The notes beneath the pieces were generated by a model. The model was not told where the DNA came from. It ran no database searches and was given only the letters and a program-made list of their open reading frames with translations. From the NCBI RefSeq assembly GCF_000421745.1, contig NZ_ATXP01000009.1, positions 43,547-107,546 of the forward strand: a stretch of 64,000 bases of DNA, in the 5' to 3' direction. Source of the DNA: Nesterenkonia alba DSM 19423 (GTDB taxonomy: Bacteria; Actinomycetota; Actinomycetes; Actinomycetales; Micrococcaceae). This document shows positions 1 through 7,621 of this stretch, piece by piece (position 1 is the stretch's first letter; every line of letters begins with the position of its first letter). The position numbers were made by a program, and so were the translations under genes.

Positions 1-311
1 AAGAGCCAGCCGGCACCGTAGGGTTCTGCGTTGATGGCCTGTGGTTCGTCGTCGAGCGCGGTGTTGACCGCCACGATCTCCCCGCTGACCGGAGCGTAGA
101 TATCGGAGACCGATTTGGTGGATTCGACTTCTCCGACCACATCACCGGCGGAGACGGTCGCACCTTCTTCCGGGTGTTCCACGTAGACCACTTCACCGAG
201 TGCGTCCTGAGCGAAGTCGGTGATGCCGACCCGGACCACTCCTTCAGTCTCTGCGGGGGCAACCCATTCGTGCTCGGCGCTGTATTTCAGGCTCTCCGGA
301 ATGTTACTCAT
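1..311 (-). CDS. gcvH: Glycine cleavage system H protein, 3' end outside the window
   Basis: Lipoyl carrier protein of the glycine cleavage complex; it shuttles the aminomethyl group between the P, T and L proteins in the cytoplasm. About 103 residues are visible from the ATG. They include the H-protein opening with EHEW near residue 14 and the lipoylation motif [15 protein letters not shown], whose modified lysine is K66. The ATG overlaps the stop of the upstream ABC transporter ATPase gene (ATGA, 4 bp), so translation is probably coupled to the sugar transporter operon. No other gcv gene is in view. The C-terminus runs off the left edge. Confidence 0.93.
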   Translation of the reverse strand, partial: MSNIPESLKYSAEHEWVAPAETEGVVRVGITDFAQDALGEVVYVEHPEEGATVSAGDVVGEVESTKSVSDIYAPVSGEIVAVNTALDDEPQAINAEPYGAGWL

Positions 312-1558
312 GAGGACAACTTAGCACCCGCGCGCTCGGCTTCGCGCTGCCGGTCTTCGCGTGCCATTTCGGTCAGCCTGGCACCGGCTTCGGCATCCCG
401 GGTGAGGTTCTCCCCCGTGGCGGGATCGAAGAGGTGGATGCGCCGGGTGTTGACCCACAACTCGGCAGTGTCTCCGCCACGGATCGTGGACATTGCGTCA
501 ACGGCGACCACCAGCTGGGTGCGCAACTCATCGGCGTCCATGTCTTCGGCCAGGGACTGCAGGACGTCGGTGACCCGCGGGTCGTTCTCATAGTTGACGT
601 AGGCGTACTGTTCATTGCCTAGCCATTCGGTGTGGGAGAGCTCTGCGGTGAAGACCTGGCCTTTGGCTCGCTGGGAGGCGTCAACCTGGCTGGCTTCGTC
701 GAAGAACTCCGGCCGGATACCGGCGAGGACCACTTCTTTGTCACGCCCGGCCTCGGCTTGTTTCTCGTTCAGCTCGATCTCCCCGATGGGAGTTTTCAGC
801 GTGGTGCCTTCCACGCTTCCGGGCAAAAAGTTCATCGAGGGCGCTCCGATGAATCCGGCCACAAAGAGATTCAGCGGCTGTTCGTAGAGCTCCCGCGGTG
901 AGGCCACCTGCTGCAGTTCACCCTTCTTCAGCACCGCGACCCGGTCACCGAGGGTCATCGCCTCGGTCTGGTCGTGGGTGACGTAGACGCTGGTGGTGTT
1001 CAACCGCCGTTGCAGTTGGGAGATCTCGGTGCGCATCTGGCCGCGCAGCTTGGCGTCCAGGTTGCTCAGCGGTTCGTCGAAGAGAAACGCGGCGGCTTCA
1101 CGCACAATGGCCCGCCCCATGGCCACCCGCTGACGCTGCCCACCGGAGAGGTTGGCCGGCTTGCGGTCCAGGTGTTCAGTCAGTTCCAGGGTCTCGGCGG
1201 CTTTGCGGACTTTCTGGTCGACTTCTTCCTTGCTGAACTGACCTTTGTGCAGCCGCATGGGGAAGGCAATGTTCTCGTAGACCGACAGGTGCGGGTAGAG
1301 CGCGTAGTTCTGGAAGACCATGGCCACATTGCGTTCGCGCGGGGGTTTCTCATTGACCCGTTCACCGTCGATGAGCAGCTCACCAGAGGTGATGTCTTCC
1401 AGCCCGGCGATCATCCGCAGCACCGTGGATTTCCCCGAGCCCGAAGGGCCCACCAGGATGACGAATTCGCCGTCCTCGATCTCTAGGGAGACGTCGTTGA
1501 CAGCCGGGTAGCCGTCCCCGTATTCCTTCACGAGATTTCTGATGCTGATCGAAGCCAT
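308..1558 (-). CDS. sugC: Trehalose ABC transporter ATP-binding protein SugC (MalK/UgpC type)
   Basis: Cytoplasmic ATPase that energises sugar import. The 416 residues show Walker [10 protein letters not shown] (37-45), the signature LSGGQ (137-141), and Walker B with D161 and E162, followed by a C-terminal MOP/OB-like regulatory region typical of MalK, UgpC and MsmK proteins. It is the last transporter gene of lpqY-sugA-sugB-sugC, 33 bp after sugB, and its stop overlaps the start of gcvH. The substrate is inferred from the binding protein, which is LpqY-like. MalK-type ATPases can serve several importers, so it may also support other sugar systems. Confidence 0.9.
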   Translation of the reverse strand: MASISIRNLVKEYGDGYPAVNDVSLEIEDGEFVILVGPSGSGKSTVLRMIAGLEDITSGELLIDGERVNEKPPRERNVAMVFQNYALYPHLSVYENIAFPMRLHKGQFSKEEVDQKVRKAAETLELTEHLDRKPANLSGGQRQRVAMGRAIVREAAAFLFDEPLSNLDAKLRGQMRTEISQLQRRLNTTSVYVTHDQTEAMTLGDRVAVLKKGELQQVASPRELYEQPLNLFVAGFIGAPSMNFLPGSVEGTTLKTPIGEIELNEKQAEAGRDKEVVLAGIRPEFFDEASQVDASQRAKGQVFTAELSHTEWLGNEQYAYVNYENDPRVTDVLQSLAEDMDADELRTQLVVAVDAMSTIRGGDTAELWVNTRRIHLFDPATGENLTRDAEAGARLTEMAREDRQREAERAGAKLSS

Positions 1559-1591
1559 GTTCTGTGGTCCTTTCGTTCTCGCCGTCGACGT

Positions 1592-2440
1592 CTATCCCTT
1601 GACTGCACCCTGGGTCAGTCCGGAAACAATCTGCCGTTGGAACAGCAGTACCAGTACCACCACGGGGATGGTGACCACGATGGCGGCGGCGGAGATCGCC
1701 CCGGTAGGTTCTTCGAATTGGCTGGCCCCGGTGAAGAATGCCAGAGCAGCCGGCACAGGGCGTGCGGCCTCAGTGGAGGTCAGGGAGATCCCGTAAACGA
1801 AGTCGTTCCACGCGATGAAGAACGCGATGATCGCGGTGGTGAACACCCCGGGTGCCGCCAGGGGGACGATGGCCTTGCGGAAGGCCTGCCACTGGGTGGC
1901 ACCGTCAACCAGTGCCGCCTGTTCCAGCTCCCAGGGGATCTGCCGGAAGAACGCCGAGAGGGTCCAAATGGAGATCGGCAGGGTCAGGGACAGGTACGGG
2001 ATGATGAGTCCGAGCCAGGTGTCGTAGAGCCCGATGGTCCGCCAGAGGTTGAACAGCGGGGTCACCACGGAGATCACCGGGAAGATAGAAACCGCCAGTG
2101 CGGTGCCCAGGATGATCCGTTTGCCGGGGAAGTTCAGCCGGGCGATGGCGTAGGCGCACAGCGTGGAGAGGACGACGGCGACTGCGGTGGCGATGAGCGT
2201 GATCCCGATCGAGTTGCGCAGTGCGGTGAGGAAGAGTTCCTGTGCTCCGCCGACGAAGATCATCTCGTAGTTGTCCCAGGTCCAGGTGGTCGGCCAGAAC
2301 TGGTTGCTGCCGAGGTCGGCCTGGGTCTTGAAGCTGGTGACGAAGATCGAAGCCACGGGGAACAGTGCATAGAGCAGCACCCCGATGGTCAAGAAGGTCC
2401 AGGCCACTCGCTGTTTGGAGGTGAGCTTTCCGGCTGCCAT
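1592..2440 (-). CDS. sugB: Trehalose ABC transporter permease SugB
   Basis: Inner-membrane permease of the MalG/SugB type, 282 residues starting MAAGKLTSKQ. A long first helix is followed by a periplasmic loop and the conserved EAA loop (EQAALVDGATQWQAF), which contacts the ATPase. The open frame extends further upstream, but the ATG at 2440 shares one base with the sugA stop (TGATG). This fits translational coupling and the normal MalG length, so I chose it. It pairs with SugA to form the channel for the LpqY-bound disaccharide. Confidence 0.9.
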   Translation of the reverse strand: MAAGKLTSKQRVAWTFLTIGVLLYALFPVASIFVTSFKTQADLGSNQFWPTTWTWDNYEMIFVGGAQELFLTALRNSIGITLIATAVAVVLSTLCAYAIARLNFPGKRIILGTALAVSIFPVISVVTPLFNLWRTIGLYDTWLGLIIPYLSLTLPISIWTLSAFFRQIPWELEQAALVDGATQWQAFRKAIVPLAAPGVFTTAIIAFFIAWNDFVYGISLTSTEAARPVPAALAFFTGASQFEEPTGAISAAAIVVTIPVVVLVLLFQRQIVSGLTQGAVKG

Positions 2441-3384
2441 CACTTCTCCCCCTTCCCCGATGAGGCGTCGGTACCCCGGGCGAGGTCCACATTGAACAGT
2501 TTGATGGCTGCCCAGCACATCAGCACCACGCAGAGGAACATAATGACCGAGAGCGCTGAACCGAGCCCAATCTCCAGGCGGCTGATCGTCTGGTGGTAGG
2601 TCAGCAGGGCGAGTACTTCGGTACCGGCCTCTCCCCCGGTCATGATGAAGACGTTGTCGAAGATCCGGAAGGCATCCAGGGCCCGGAAGAGCACCGCCAC
2701 CATGATGGCGGCCTTCATATTGGGGATGATGACCTTGTACATCTGCTGCCACCAGGTGGCACCGTCAACCCGTGACGCTTCCAGCAGGTCATCGGGGACT
2801 TGGGCGAGCCCGGCCAGTAGCAGCAGGGCGATGAATGGAGTGGTCTTCCAGATCTCGGAGAGCATGATGACCGTCACCGCGGTCCAGAAGTTGGAAAACC
2901 AGTCGAGGTCTTCGGTGATCCCAGGCACCCAGGAGAACCAGCTGTTGATGAACCCGGAGTTGATGTCGAACATGTAGTACCAGGCGAAGGCGGACACCAC
3001 AGTGATGATCCCGTAGGGCACCAAGATGGAGGTTCGCAGCAGCCCTCGGAGCCGTTTGAGCGCCTTGTGCATCACCAACGCCAGGGCGAAGCCGAGTACC
3101 AGCTCCACAGCGACGGTCACCACGGTGATGAACAGGGTCACCGCCATGGCCCGCCCAAAGACCGGGTCGGTGAGGATGGTGGTGTAGTTGCCCAGGCCGA
3201 TGAATTCGCGCTCGTCGGGAGCGGTGAGCCGGTGGCTGAATAACGAGTCGAACAACGCCTGGGCGATGGGGTAGGCGGTGACCGCCAGCATCACTAGGAA
3301 GGCCGGGCCGGCCAGGTACCAGCCGAGGCGGGCTTCCTGCCGGGCGCGGCGGGAGGCGGGGTTTTTCTCCGCGGTGGCCGTCAT
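2440..3384 (-). CDS. sugA: Trehalose ABC transporter permease SugA
   Basis: Inner-membrane permease of the MalF/SugA type, 314 residues. A cytoplasmic N-terminal stretch precedes a first helix near residues 23-45. The EAA loop (EASRVDGATWWQQM) that docks on the ATPase is present in the C-terminal half. The ATG overlaps the lpqY stop by 4 bp (ATGA) and the stop overlaps sugB by 1 bp, so the transporter genes are read as one coupled unit. Confidence 0.9.
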   Translation of the reverse strand: MTATAEKNPASRRARQEARLGWYLAGPAFLVMLAVTAYPIAQALFDSLFSHRLTAPDEREFIGLGNYTTILTDPVFGRAMAVTLFITVVTVAVELVLGFALALVMHKALKRLRGLLRTSILVPYGIITVVSAFAWYYMFDINSGFINSWFSWVPGITEDLDWFSNFWTAVTVIMLSEIWKTTPFIALLLLAGLAQVPDDLLEASRVDGATWWQQMYKVIIPNMKAAIMVAVLFRALDAFRIFDNVFIMTGGEAGTEVLALLTYHQTISRLEIGLGSALSVIMFLCVVLMCWAAIKLFNVDLARGTDASSGKGEK

Positions 3385-4667
3385 AGCAGTCGCTCCCCTC
3401 GCAGGACCTGCTGGATGAAGGTGTCGGTCTGCTCACCAGTGGTCTCCGGGTCAATCCCGGAGATGGGGGTGAACCGGCTCTGAATGCCTTCGGAGACTTC
3501 GTTATAGAAGGGGGTTTGCGGCCGGGGCGCAGCGTTGTCGATCGCTTCCCGGATATCTTCTGCCATGGGGAATTCATCCTCGAAGCGGTCGTCGGCGTAG
3601 GCGGAGTCCGACGACGGCGGCAGCCCGTCGGTGAGGAAGTAGTCGGCTTGGTTCTCCGGTTGAACGATGCACTCCACCGCCTGGTAGGCCAGGTCCGGGT
3701 GTTCGGATTCGGCCCCCACGGCCAGTGCCACTCCGCCCAGTGGCGGGGCGGATTCGGTGTCGGCCTCAACCCGCGGGTACTGCGCCCATCCGATGTCGTC
3801 GAGGACTTCTTCGTCGAGGTCTCCACCTTCGACTGCAGCGTTGGTGGCCGGCCAGACGAAGGGCCAGTTGACCATGAAGGAACCGTTGTCCCCCTGGAAG
3901 AGCCGCATGCCCTGTTCCTCGTCAAGCGATGCGACACCGGGCCCGGCGAGCCCTTCGGAACCGATGGTGGAGATAATCTCTGCGGCACGCTGCCCGGCTT
4001 CGGAGCCCAGCTGGGGTTGGAGTTGGTCGGCTTCTGCCTGTTCGTCGGCCAGGATCGTCTCCCCTTGGGAGGCGATCAGCGCGTTGACCCAGACGGTCAT
4101 GGACTCTTCCCGCACGCCTTGGATACCGAGGTAGGTGTCTGTCTCACGGGCGGCGTCGATGATGTCATCCCAGGTGACGGGTTCGTCCATGTCCAAACCG
4201 GCTTCTTCAGCCACCGATTCGCGGTACCAGAGCAACTGTGGGTTTGCGGTAAAGGGGATGGCGACCAGTTCATCACCCCAAGTGGCGGCTTCCAGGGGCC
4301 CATCGAGAGTGTCTTCGGTGGTGTTCTCGGCGACATCGTCGGGCACCGGAGCCAGGAATCCGGGTTCGGCGAACTCGGGAATGAAGGGCAGGTCGACGGA
4401 CATGATGTCCAGGGATGAGTCCCCGGCGGCGAGGCGACGGGCCAGCTGCTCCCGCTGGGCGGGGGCGTCATTGGGCAGCAGGGACGTCTGAATGATGTAT
4501 TCGCCGTCGGCCTCGTCAGTGCATTGTTCGGCCAGTGCGGCTTGTCCACCGTCATCGGGGTTGATGTACCAGGTCAGCACGGGGGTGTCGTCTGTCTCCC
4601 CGCATCCGGTCAGTGCCAGTGCGGCGATCATCGCCGTGGCAGCCACCCGTGGTCGGGAGCCCGTCAT
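3381..4667 (-). CDS. lpqY: Trehalose-binding lipoprotein LpqY
   Basis: Extracellular solute-binding lipoprotein of the ABC importer, 428 residues. The signal peptide ends in the lipobox LTGC with the acylated cysteine at C22. The body is strikingly like mycobacterial LpqY: LTWYINPDDGGQ near residue 31, then conserved blocks around LARRLAAGDSSLDIMS and GLDMDEPVTWDD. In mycobacteria LpqY-SugABC recycles trehalose released during mycolate transfer; in a non-mycolate organism it more likely imports environmental trehalose. A clear SD (GGAGG at about 4677-4681) precedes the ATG, and a strong promoter lies directly upstream. Confidence 0.9.
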   Translation of the reverse strand: MTGSRPRVAATAMIAALALTGCGETDDTPVLTWYINPDDGGQAALAEQCTDEADGEYIIQTSLLPNDAPAQREQLARRLAAGDSSLDIMSVDLPFIPEFAEPGFLAPVPDDVAENTTEDTLDGPLEAATWGDELVAIPFTANPQLLWYRESVAEEAGLDMDEPVTWDDIIDAARETDTYLGIQGVREESMTVWVNALIASQGETILADEQAEADQLQPQLGSEAGQRAAEIISTIGSEGLAGPGVASLDEEQGMRLFQGDNGSFMVNWPFVWPATNAAVEGGDLDEEVLDDIGWAQYPRVEADTESAPPLGGVALAVGAESEHPDLAYQAVECIVQPENQADYFLTDGLPPSSDSAYADDRFEDEFPMAEDIREAIDNAAPRPQTPFYNEVSEGIQSRFTPISGIDPETTGEQTDTFIQQVLRGERLL

Positions 4668-4723
4668 AAACCTTTACCTCCACATCGAGGTGATGCCGTT
4701 CACATCATCGGTCTGCTACGCAC

Positions 4724-4752
4724 ACTATATGCCAGCGGGCCTGATATGTCAG
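4724..4752 (-). promoter_or_regulatory. Sigma-70-type promoter of the lpqY-sugABC operon
   Basis: Read on the minus strand: a -35 box CTGACA (4747-4752), a spacer of exactly 17 bp, and a -10 box TATAGT (4724-4729). Transcription would start near 4717, about 50 bases before the lpqY ATG. The -35 box overlaps the clpX stop codon, so the promoter is squeezed into the clpX-lpqY junction. Confidence 0.65.
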
Positions 4753-4753
4753 G
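4740..4753. promoter_or_regulatory. Inverted repeat over the -35 box, candidate operator
   Basis: The 14-bp sequence CCTGATATGTCAGG has 5-bp arms (CCTGA/TCAGG) around four bases and covers the -35 box of the lpqY promoter. A repressor bound here would block RNA polymerase. The arms are short, so chance is possible. No sugar regulator gene lies nearby. Confidence 0.35.
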
Positions 4754-6041
4754 CGGTCTTTTTGCGGAGCTTCTTGGCTTCGGCCCTGGTCAGCAGCAGA
4801 GGCTCGGCGCCTTCGCGGACCACCTCGCCGGTGATGGTGACCGTGGCGATGTCTTCACGGTCAGGGAGTTCAAACATGATGGGGTTGAGCACGGCTTCCA
4901 GGATGCTGCGCAGTCCACGGGCCCCGGTGCCGCGCGCTTCGGCGAGTTCGACGACGGCTTCAATAGCGTCCTCGGTGAACTCGAGTTCGACGTCGTCGAT
5001 GGAGAAAATTTTCTGATACTGCTTGATGAGCGCGTTCTTCGGCTCGGTGAGGATCTGAGCCAGGGCACTGCGGTCGAGTTCTTCAACGGTGGCCACCACG
5101 GGAAGTCGCCCGATGAACTCGGGGATGAGCCCGAATTTGTGGAGGTCTTCGGGCTCGACGTCGGCGTAACTGACTTCCTGCCGAGTCAAGGTGGACAGCG
5201 GAGCCCCGAACCCGATGCCCTTCTTGCCGGCCCGGGACTCGATGATCTCCTCTAATCCGGCGAAGGCCCCCGAAACGATGAAGAGCACATTGGAGGTATC
5301 GATCTGGATGAATTCCTGCTGAGGATGTTTTCGTCCCCCCTGCGGCGCCACAGAGGCCGTGGTGCCTTCCAGGATTTTCAGCAGGGCCTGTTGGACACCC
5401 TCCCCGGAGACATCCCGGGTGATGGAGGGGTTCTCGGATTTGCGGGAGATCTTGTCAATCTCGTCGATGTAGACAATGCCTTGTTCGGCTTTCTTCACAT
5501 CCCCATCGGCGGCTTGGATGAGCTTGAGCAGGATGTTCTCCACGTCTTCACCCACATAACCGGCTTCCGTGAGGCTAGTGGCGTCGGCAACGATGAACGG
5601 AACCTGCAGTTTCCGGGCCAGGGATTGGGCCAGGTAGGTCTTCCCCGACCCGGTGGGACCAATCATGAGGATGTTCGACTTGCCGATTTCGACGTCGTCG
5701 TACTCCCCTCCTCCGATGGAGGCGGTCTTCGCTGAGGCGCCGGTGGCAGCGACTCGTTTGTAGTGGTTGTGCACCGCCACAGCGAGGGTGCGCTTGGCTT
5801 TGTTCTGCCCGACGACGTACTCATCGAGGTAGTCGTAAATCTGCTTAGGCGTGGGCAGCTCGAAGTCATGGGGCTCGGCGACCTCGTTGAGGTGCTCTTC
5901 GATGATCTCGTTGCACAGCTCGATGCACTCATCGCAGATGTAGACGCCGGGGCCGCCGATGAGTTTGTACCGGACCTGCTTTTGGTTCTTCCCGCAAAAG
6001 GAGCACTTGAGCAGGTCAGCGCTGTCGCCAAGTCGTGCCAT
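4749..6041 (-). CDS. clpX: ATP-dependent Clp protease ATPase subunit ClpX
   Basis: AAA+ unfoldase that feeds substrates to ClpP, 430 residues. The N-terminal C4 zinc domain uses C13, C16, C36 and C39. Walker A is GPTGSGKT (128-135), Walker B ends in D193-E194, and the pore loop GYVGE is at 161-165. An IGF-type loop within KKGIGFGAP docks on the ClpP ring. It lies 18 bp downstream of clpP2, so clpP1-clpP2-clpX is probably one transcript. Confidence 0.97.
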   Translation of the reverse strand: MARLGDSADLLKCSFCGKNQKQVRYKLIGGPGVYICDECIELCNEIIEEHLNEVAEPHDFELPTPKQIYDYLDEYVVGQNKAKRTLAVAVHNHYKRVAATGASAKTASIGGGEYDDVEIGKSNILMIGPTGSGKTYLAQSLARKLQVPFIVADATSLTEAGYVGEDVENILLKLIQAADGDVKKAEQGIVYIDEIDKISRKSENPSITRDVSGEGVQQALLKILEGTTASVAPQGGRKHPQQEFIQIDTSNVLFIVSGAFAGLEEIIESRAGKKGIGFGAPLSTLTRQEVSYADVEPEDLHKFGLIPEFIGRLPVVATVEELDRSALAQILTEPKNALIKQYQKIFSIDDVELEFTEDAIEAVVELAEARGTGARGLRSILEAVLNPIMFELPDREDIATVTITGEVVREGAEPLLLTRAEAKKLRKKTA

Positions 6042-6059
6042 GGAATCCAGCCTACGCTT

Positions 6060-6716
6060 CTAGACGGGCAGTTTGCGGGAGGCCAGCACCTCATCGACCA
6101 GGCCGTATTCCTTGGCCTGCTCGGCAGAGAGGAATTTGTCCCGGTCGATGTCTTCGCTGACCTGTTCGGCGCTGCGGTCGGTGTGCTCAGCCAGCACCTG
6201 TTCCATCCAGGTGCGGATCCGGCGGATCTCATCGGCCTGAATGGCCAGGTCGGTGGCAGTACCACGAGCCCCGCCCATAGCCGGCTGGTGGATGAGCACC
6301 CGGGCATTCGGCAGGGCGTAACGCTTGCCCTTGGTTCCGGCGGCCAACAGCACTGCAGCTGCGGAGGCGGCCTGCCCCAGGCATACCGTCTGCACGTGGG
6401 GGCGGATGTATTGGATGGTGTCGTAGATGGCAGTCATCGCGGTGAAGGAACCACCGGGCGAGTTGATGTAGAGGGTGATGTCCCGCTCGGAGTCCATGGA
6501 TTCCAGCACGAGCAGCTGGGCCATGATGTCATCGGCGGAGGCGTCATCCACCTGGGCACCGAGGAAGACGATGCGCTCTTCGAAGAGCTTGGCATAGGGG
6601 TCCTGGCGCTTGAAACCGTAAGGGGTGCGCTCCTCGAACTGCGGCAGGACGTAGCGGCTTGCCGGTGCGGCGGTTGCGGGAACTGCCTCGGGGGTCTGGT
6701 CAGCGGTGAAGTTCAT
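6060..6716 (-). CDS. clpP2: ATP-dependent Clp protease proteolytic subunit ClpP2
   Basis: Serine peptidase subunit, 218 residues. The catalytic serine is S118 within GQAASAA and the histidine is H143 within LIHQP. The N-terminal extension and the block FEERIVFLG closely resemble mycobacterial ClpP2. The frame stays open upstream, but the ATG at 6716 has a good SD (AGGAGAG) and gives the family length. Actinobacterial ClpP1 and ClpP2 assemble into a mixed two-ring particle. Confidence 0.95.
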   Translation of the reverse strand: MNFTADQTPEAVPATAAPASRYVLPQFEERTPYGFKRQDPYAKLFEERIVFLGAQVDDASADDIMAQLLVLESMDSERDITLYINSPGGSFTAMTAIYDTIQYIRPHVQTVCLGQAASAAAVLLAAGTKGKRYALPNARVLIHQPAMGGARGTATDLAIQADEIRRIRTWMEQVLAEHTDRSAEQVSEDIDRDKFLSAEQAKEYGLVDEVLASRKLPV

Positions 6717-6763
6717 GTCTCTCCTGTGTCCTTGAAGTCCTGCGGTGCTCCGGGCCGGGCGGC

Positions 6764-7372
6764 TCAGACGCCTCCGCCGCCGGAGACGGTGTGGGAGCGC
6801 TGGGCAATCTTGTCGAAGAACCCGTATTCGAGCCCTTCTTCGGCGGTGAACCACTTGTCGCGGGCGTTATCCCGCAGGATGGTCTCGATGGACTGGCCAG
6901 TCTGTTCGGCGGTCAACTCGGCCATGACCTGCTTCATGTGCTGGATGAGCTGGGCCTGGATGCGCACATCGGATTCGGTACCGCCGATGCCGCCGGAGGG
7001 CTGGTGCATCAGAATGCGGGCGTGCGGAGTGGCGAAGCGCTTCCCGGGAGTTCCACTGGACAGTAAGAACTGCCCCATAGAGGCGGCCAGGCCAGTGGCG
7101 ACGGTGACGACGTCGTTGGGGATGAACTGCATCGTGTCGTAGATCGCCATACCGGCGGTGACCGAACCACCCGGGGAGTTGATGTAGAGGTAGATGTCAC
7201 GCTCGGGGTCCTCGGCGGAGAGCAGCAACATCTGGGAGCAGATGGTGTTGGCGTTTTCATCGCGCACCTCGGAGCCCAGCCAGATGATCCGCTCCTTGAG
7301 GAGCCGGTTGTAGATGTAGTTCTCCTGGGATGCCGGATCCACGCTCGAGGCCGTGGGCAGCTGCTCAGACAT
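6764..7372 (-). CDS. clpP1: ATP-dependent Clp protease proteolytic subunit ClpP1
   Basis: First gene of the clpP1-clpP2-clpX unit, 202 residues. The catalytic serine is S98 in GLAASMG and the histidine is H123 in LMHQP. It aligns with mycobacterial ClpP1 rather than ClpP2 through its short N-terminus and the blocks [13 protein letters not shown] and GTPGKRF. It ends in a glycine-rich tail (SGGGGV). It works as a heteromeric tetradecamer with ClpP2, driven by ClpX. Confidence 0.95.
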   Translation of the reverse strand: MSEQLPTASSVDPASQENYIYNRLLKERIIWLGSEVRDENANTICSQMLLLSAEDPERDIYLYINSPGGSVTAGMAIYDTMQFIPNDVVTVATGLAASMGQFLLSSGTPGKRFATPHARILMHQPSGGIGGTESDVRIQAQLIQHMKQVMAELTAEQTGQSIETILRDNARDKWFTAEEGLEYGFFDKIAQRSHTVSGGGGV

Positions 7373-7459
7373 GGACTTCTCCTCGTCGCTTGGGTCAGTG
7401 CGTTCTGATCCAGAACACTACTTCACACCGGTGACACACCACGGCGCCCACACGGGGGT

Positions 7460-7487
7460 GTTCGCCGTCGGCACACGCGACACTATA
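7460..7487 (-). promoter_or_regulatory. clpP1 upstream control region: ClgR-like motif and -10 box
   Basis: On the minus strand TGCCGACGGCGAAC (7460-7473) matches the core of the actinobacterial ClgR consensus CGCYNANRGCGWWS at all but one position. Just upstream is a -10-like TATAGT (7482-7487) with no good -35. ClgR activates clp genes in several actinobacteria. If this site is real it would more likely serve a second promoter nearer clpP1, because it lies downstream of this -10. Recalled from the published consensus, not searched. Confidence 0.3.
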
Positions 7488-7518
7488 GACTCGTGCAGTC
7501 TGCTCACGAGGCGGGCAC

Positions 7519-7592
7519 CGGGACATAGCTCAGCTTGGTAGAGCGCCCGCTTTGGGAGCGGGAGGTCGCAGGTTCAAATCCTGTTGTCCCGA
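7519..7592 (+). tRNA. tRNA-Pro (TGG)
   Basis: Cloverleaf with acceptor stem CGGGACA/TGTCCCG, D arm AGCTCAGCTTGGTAGAGC, anticodon stem CCCGC/GCGGG with loop TTTGGGA (anticodon TGG), and T arm with GGTTCAAATCC. CCA is not encoded. It faces away from clpP1, and the RyR-domain gene ends 29 bp beyond it on the other strand. Confidence 0.97.
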
Positions 7593-7621
7593 CCGTGTGT
7601 TGTCCCGTCCGTTGTGACGTG

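Noticed and set aside
5763..7142. 459-codon open frame opposite clpX, clpP2 and clpP1
   Set aside because: It spans three clear genes and their gaps on the other strand; a shadow of high GC content.
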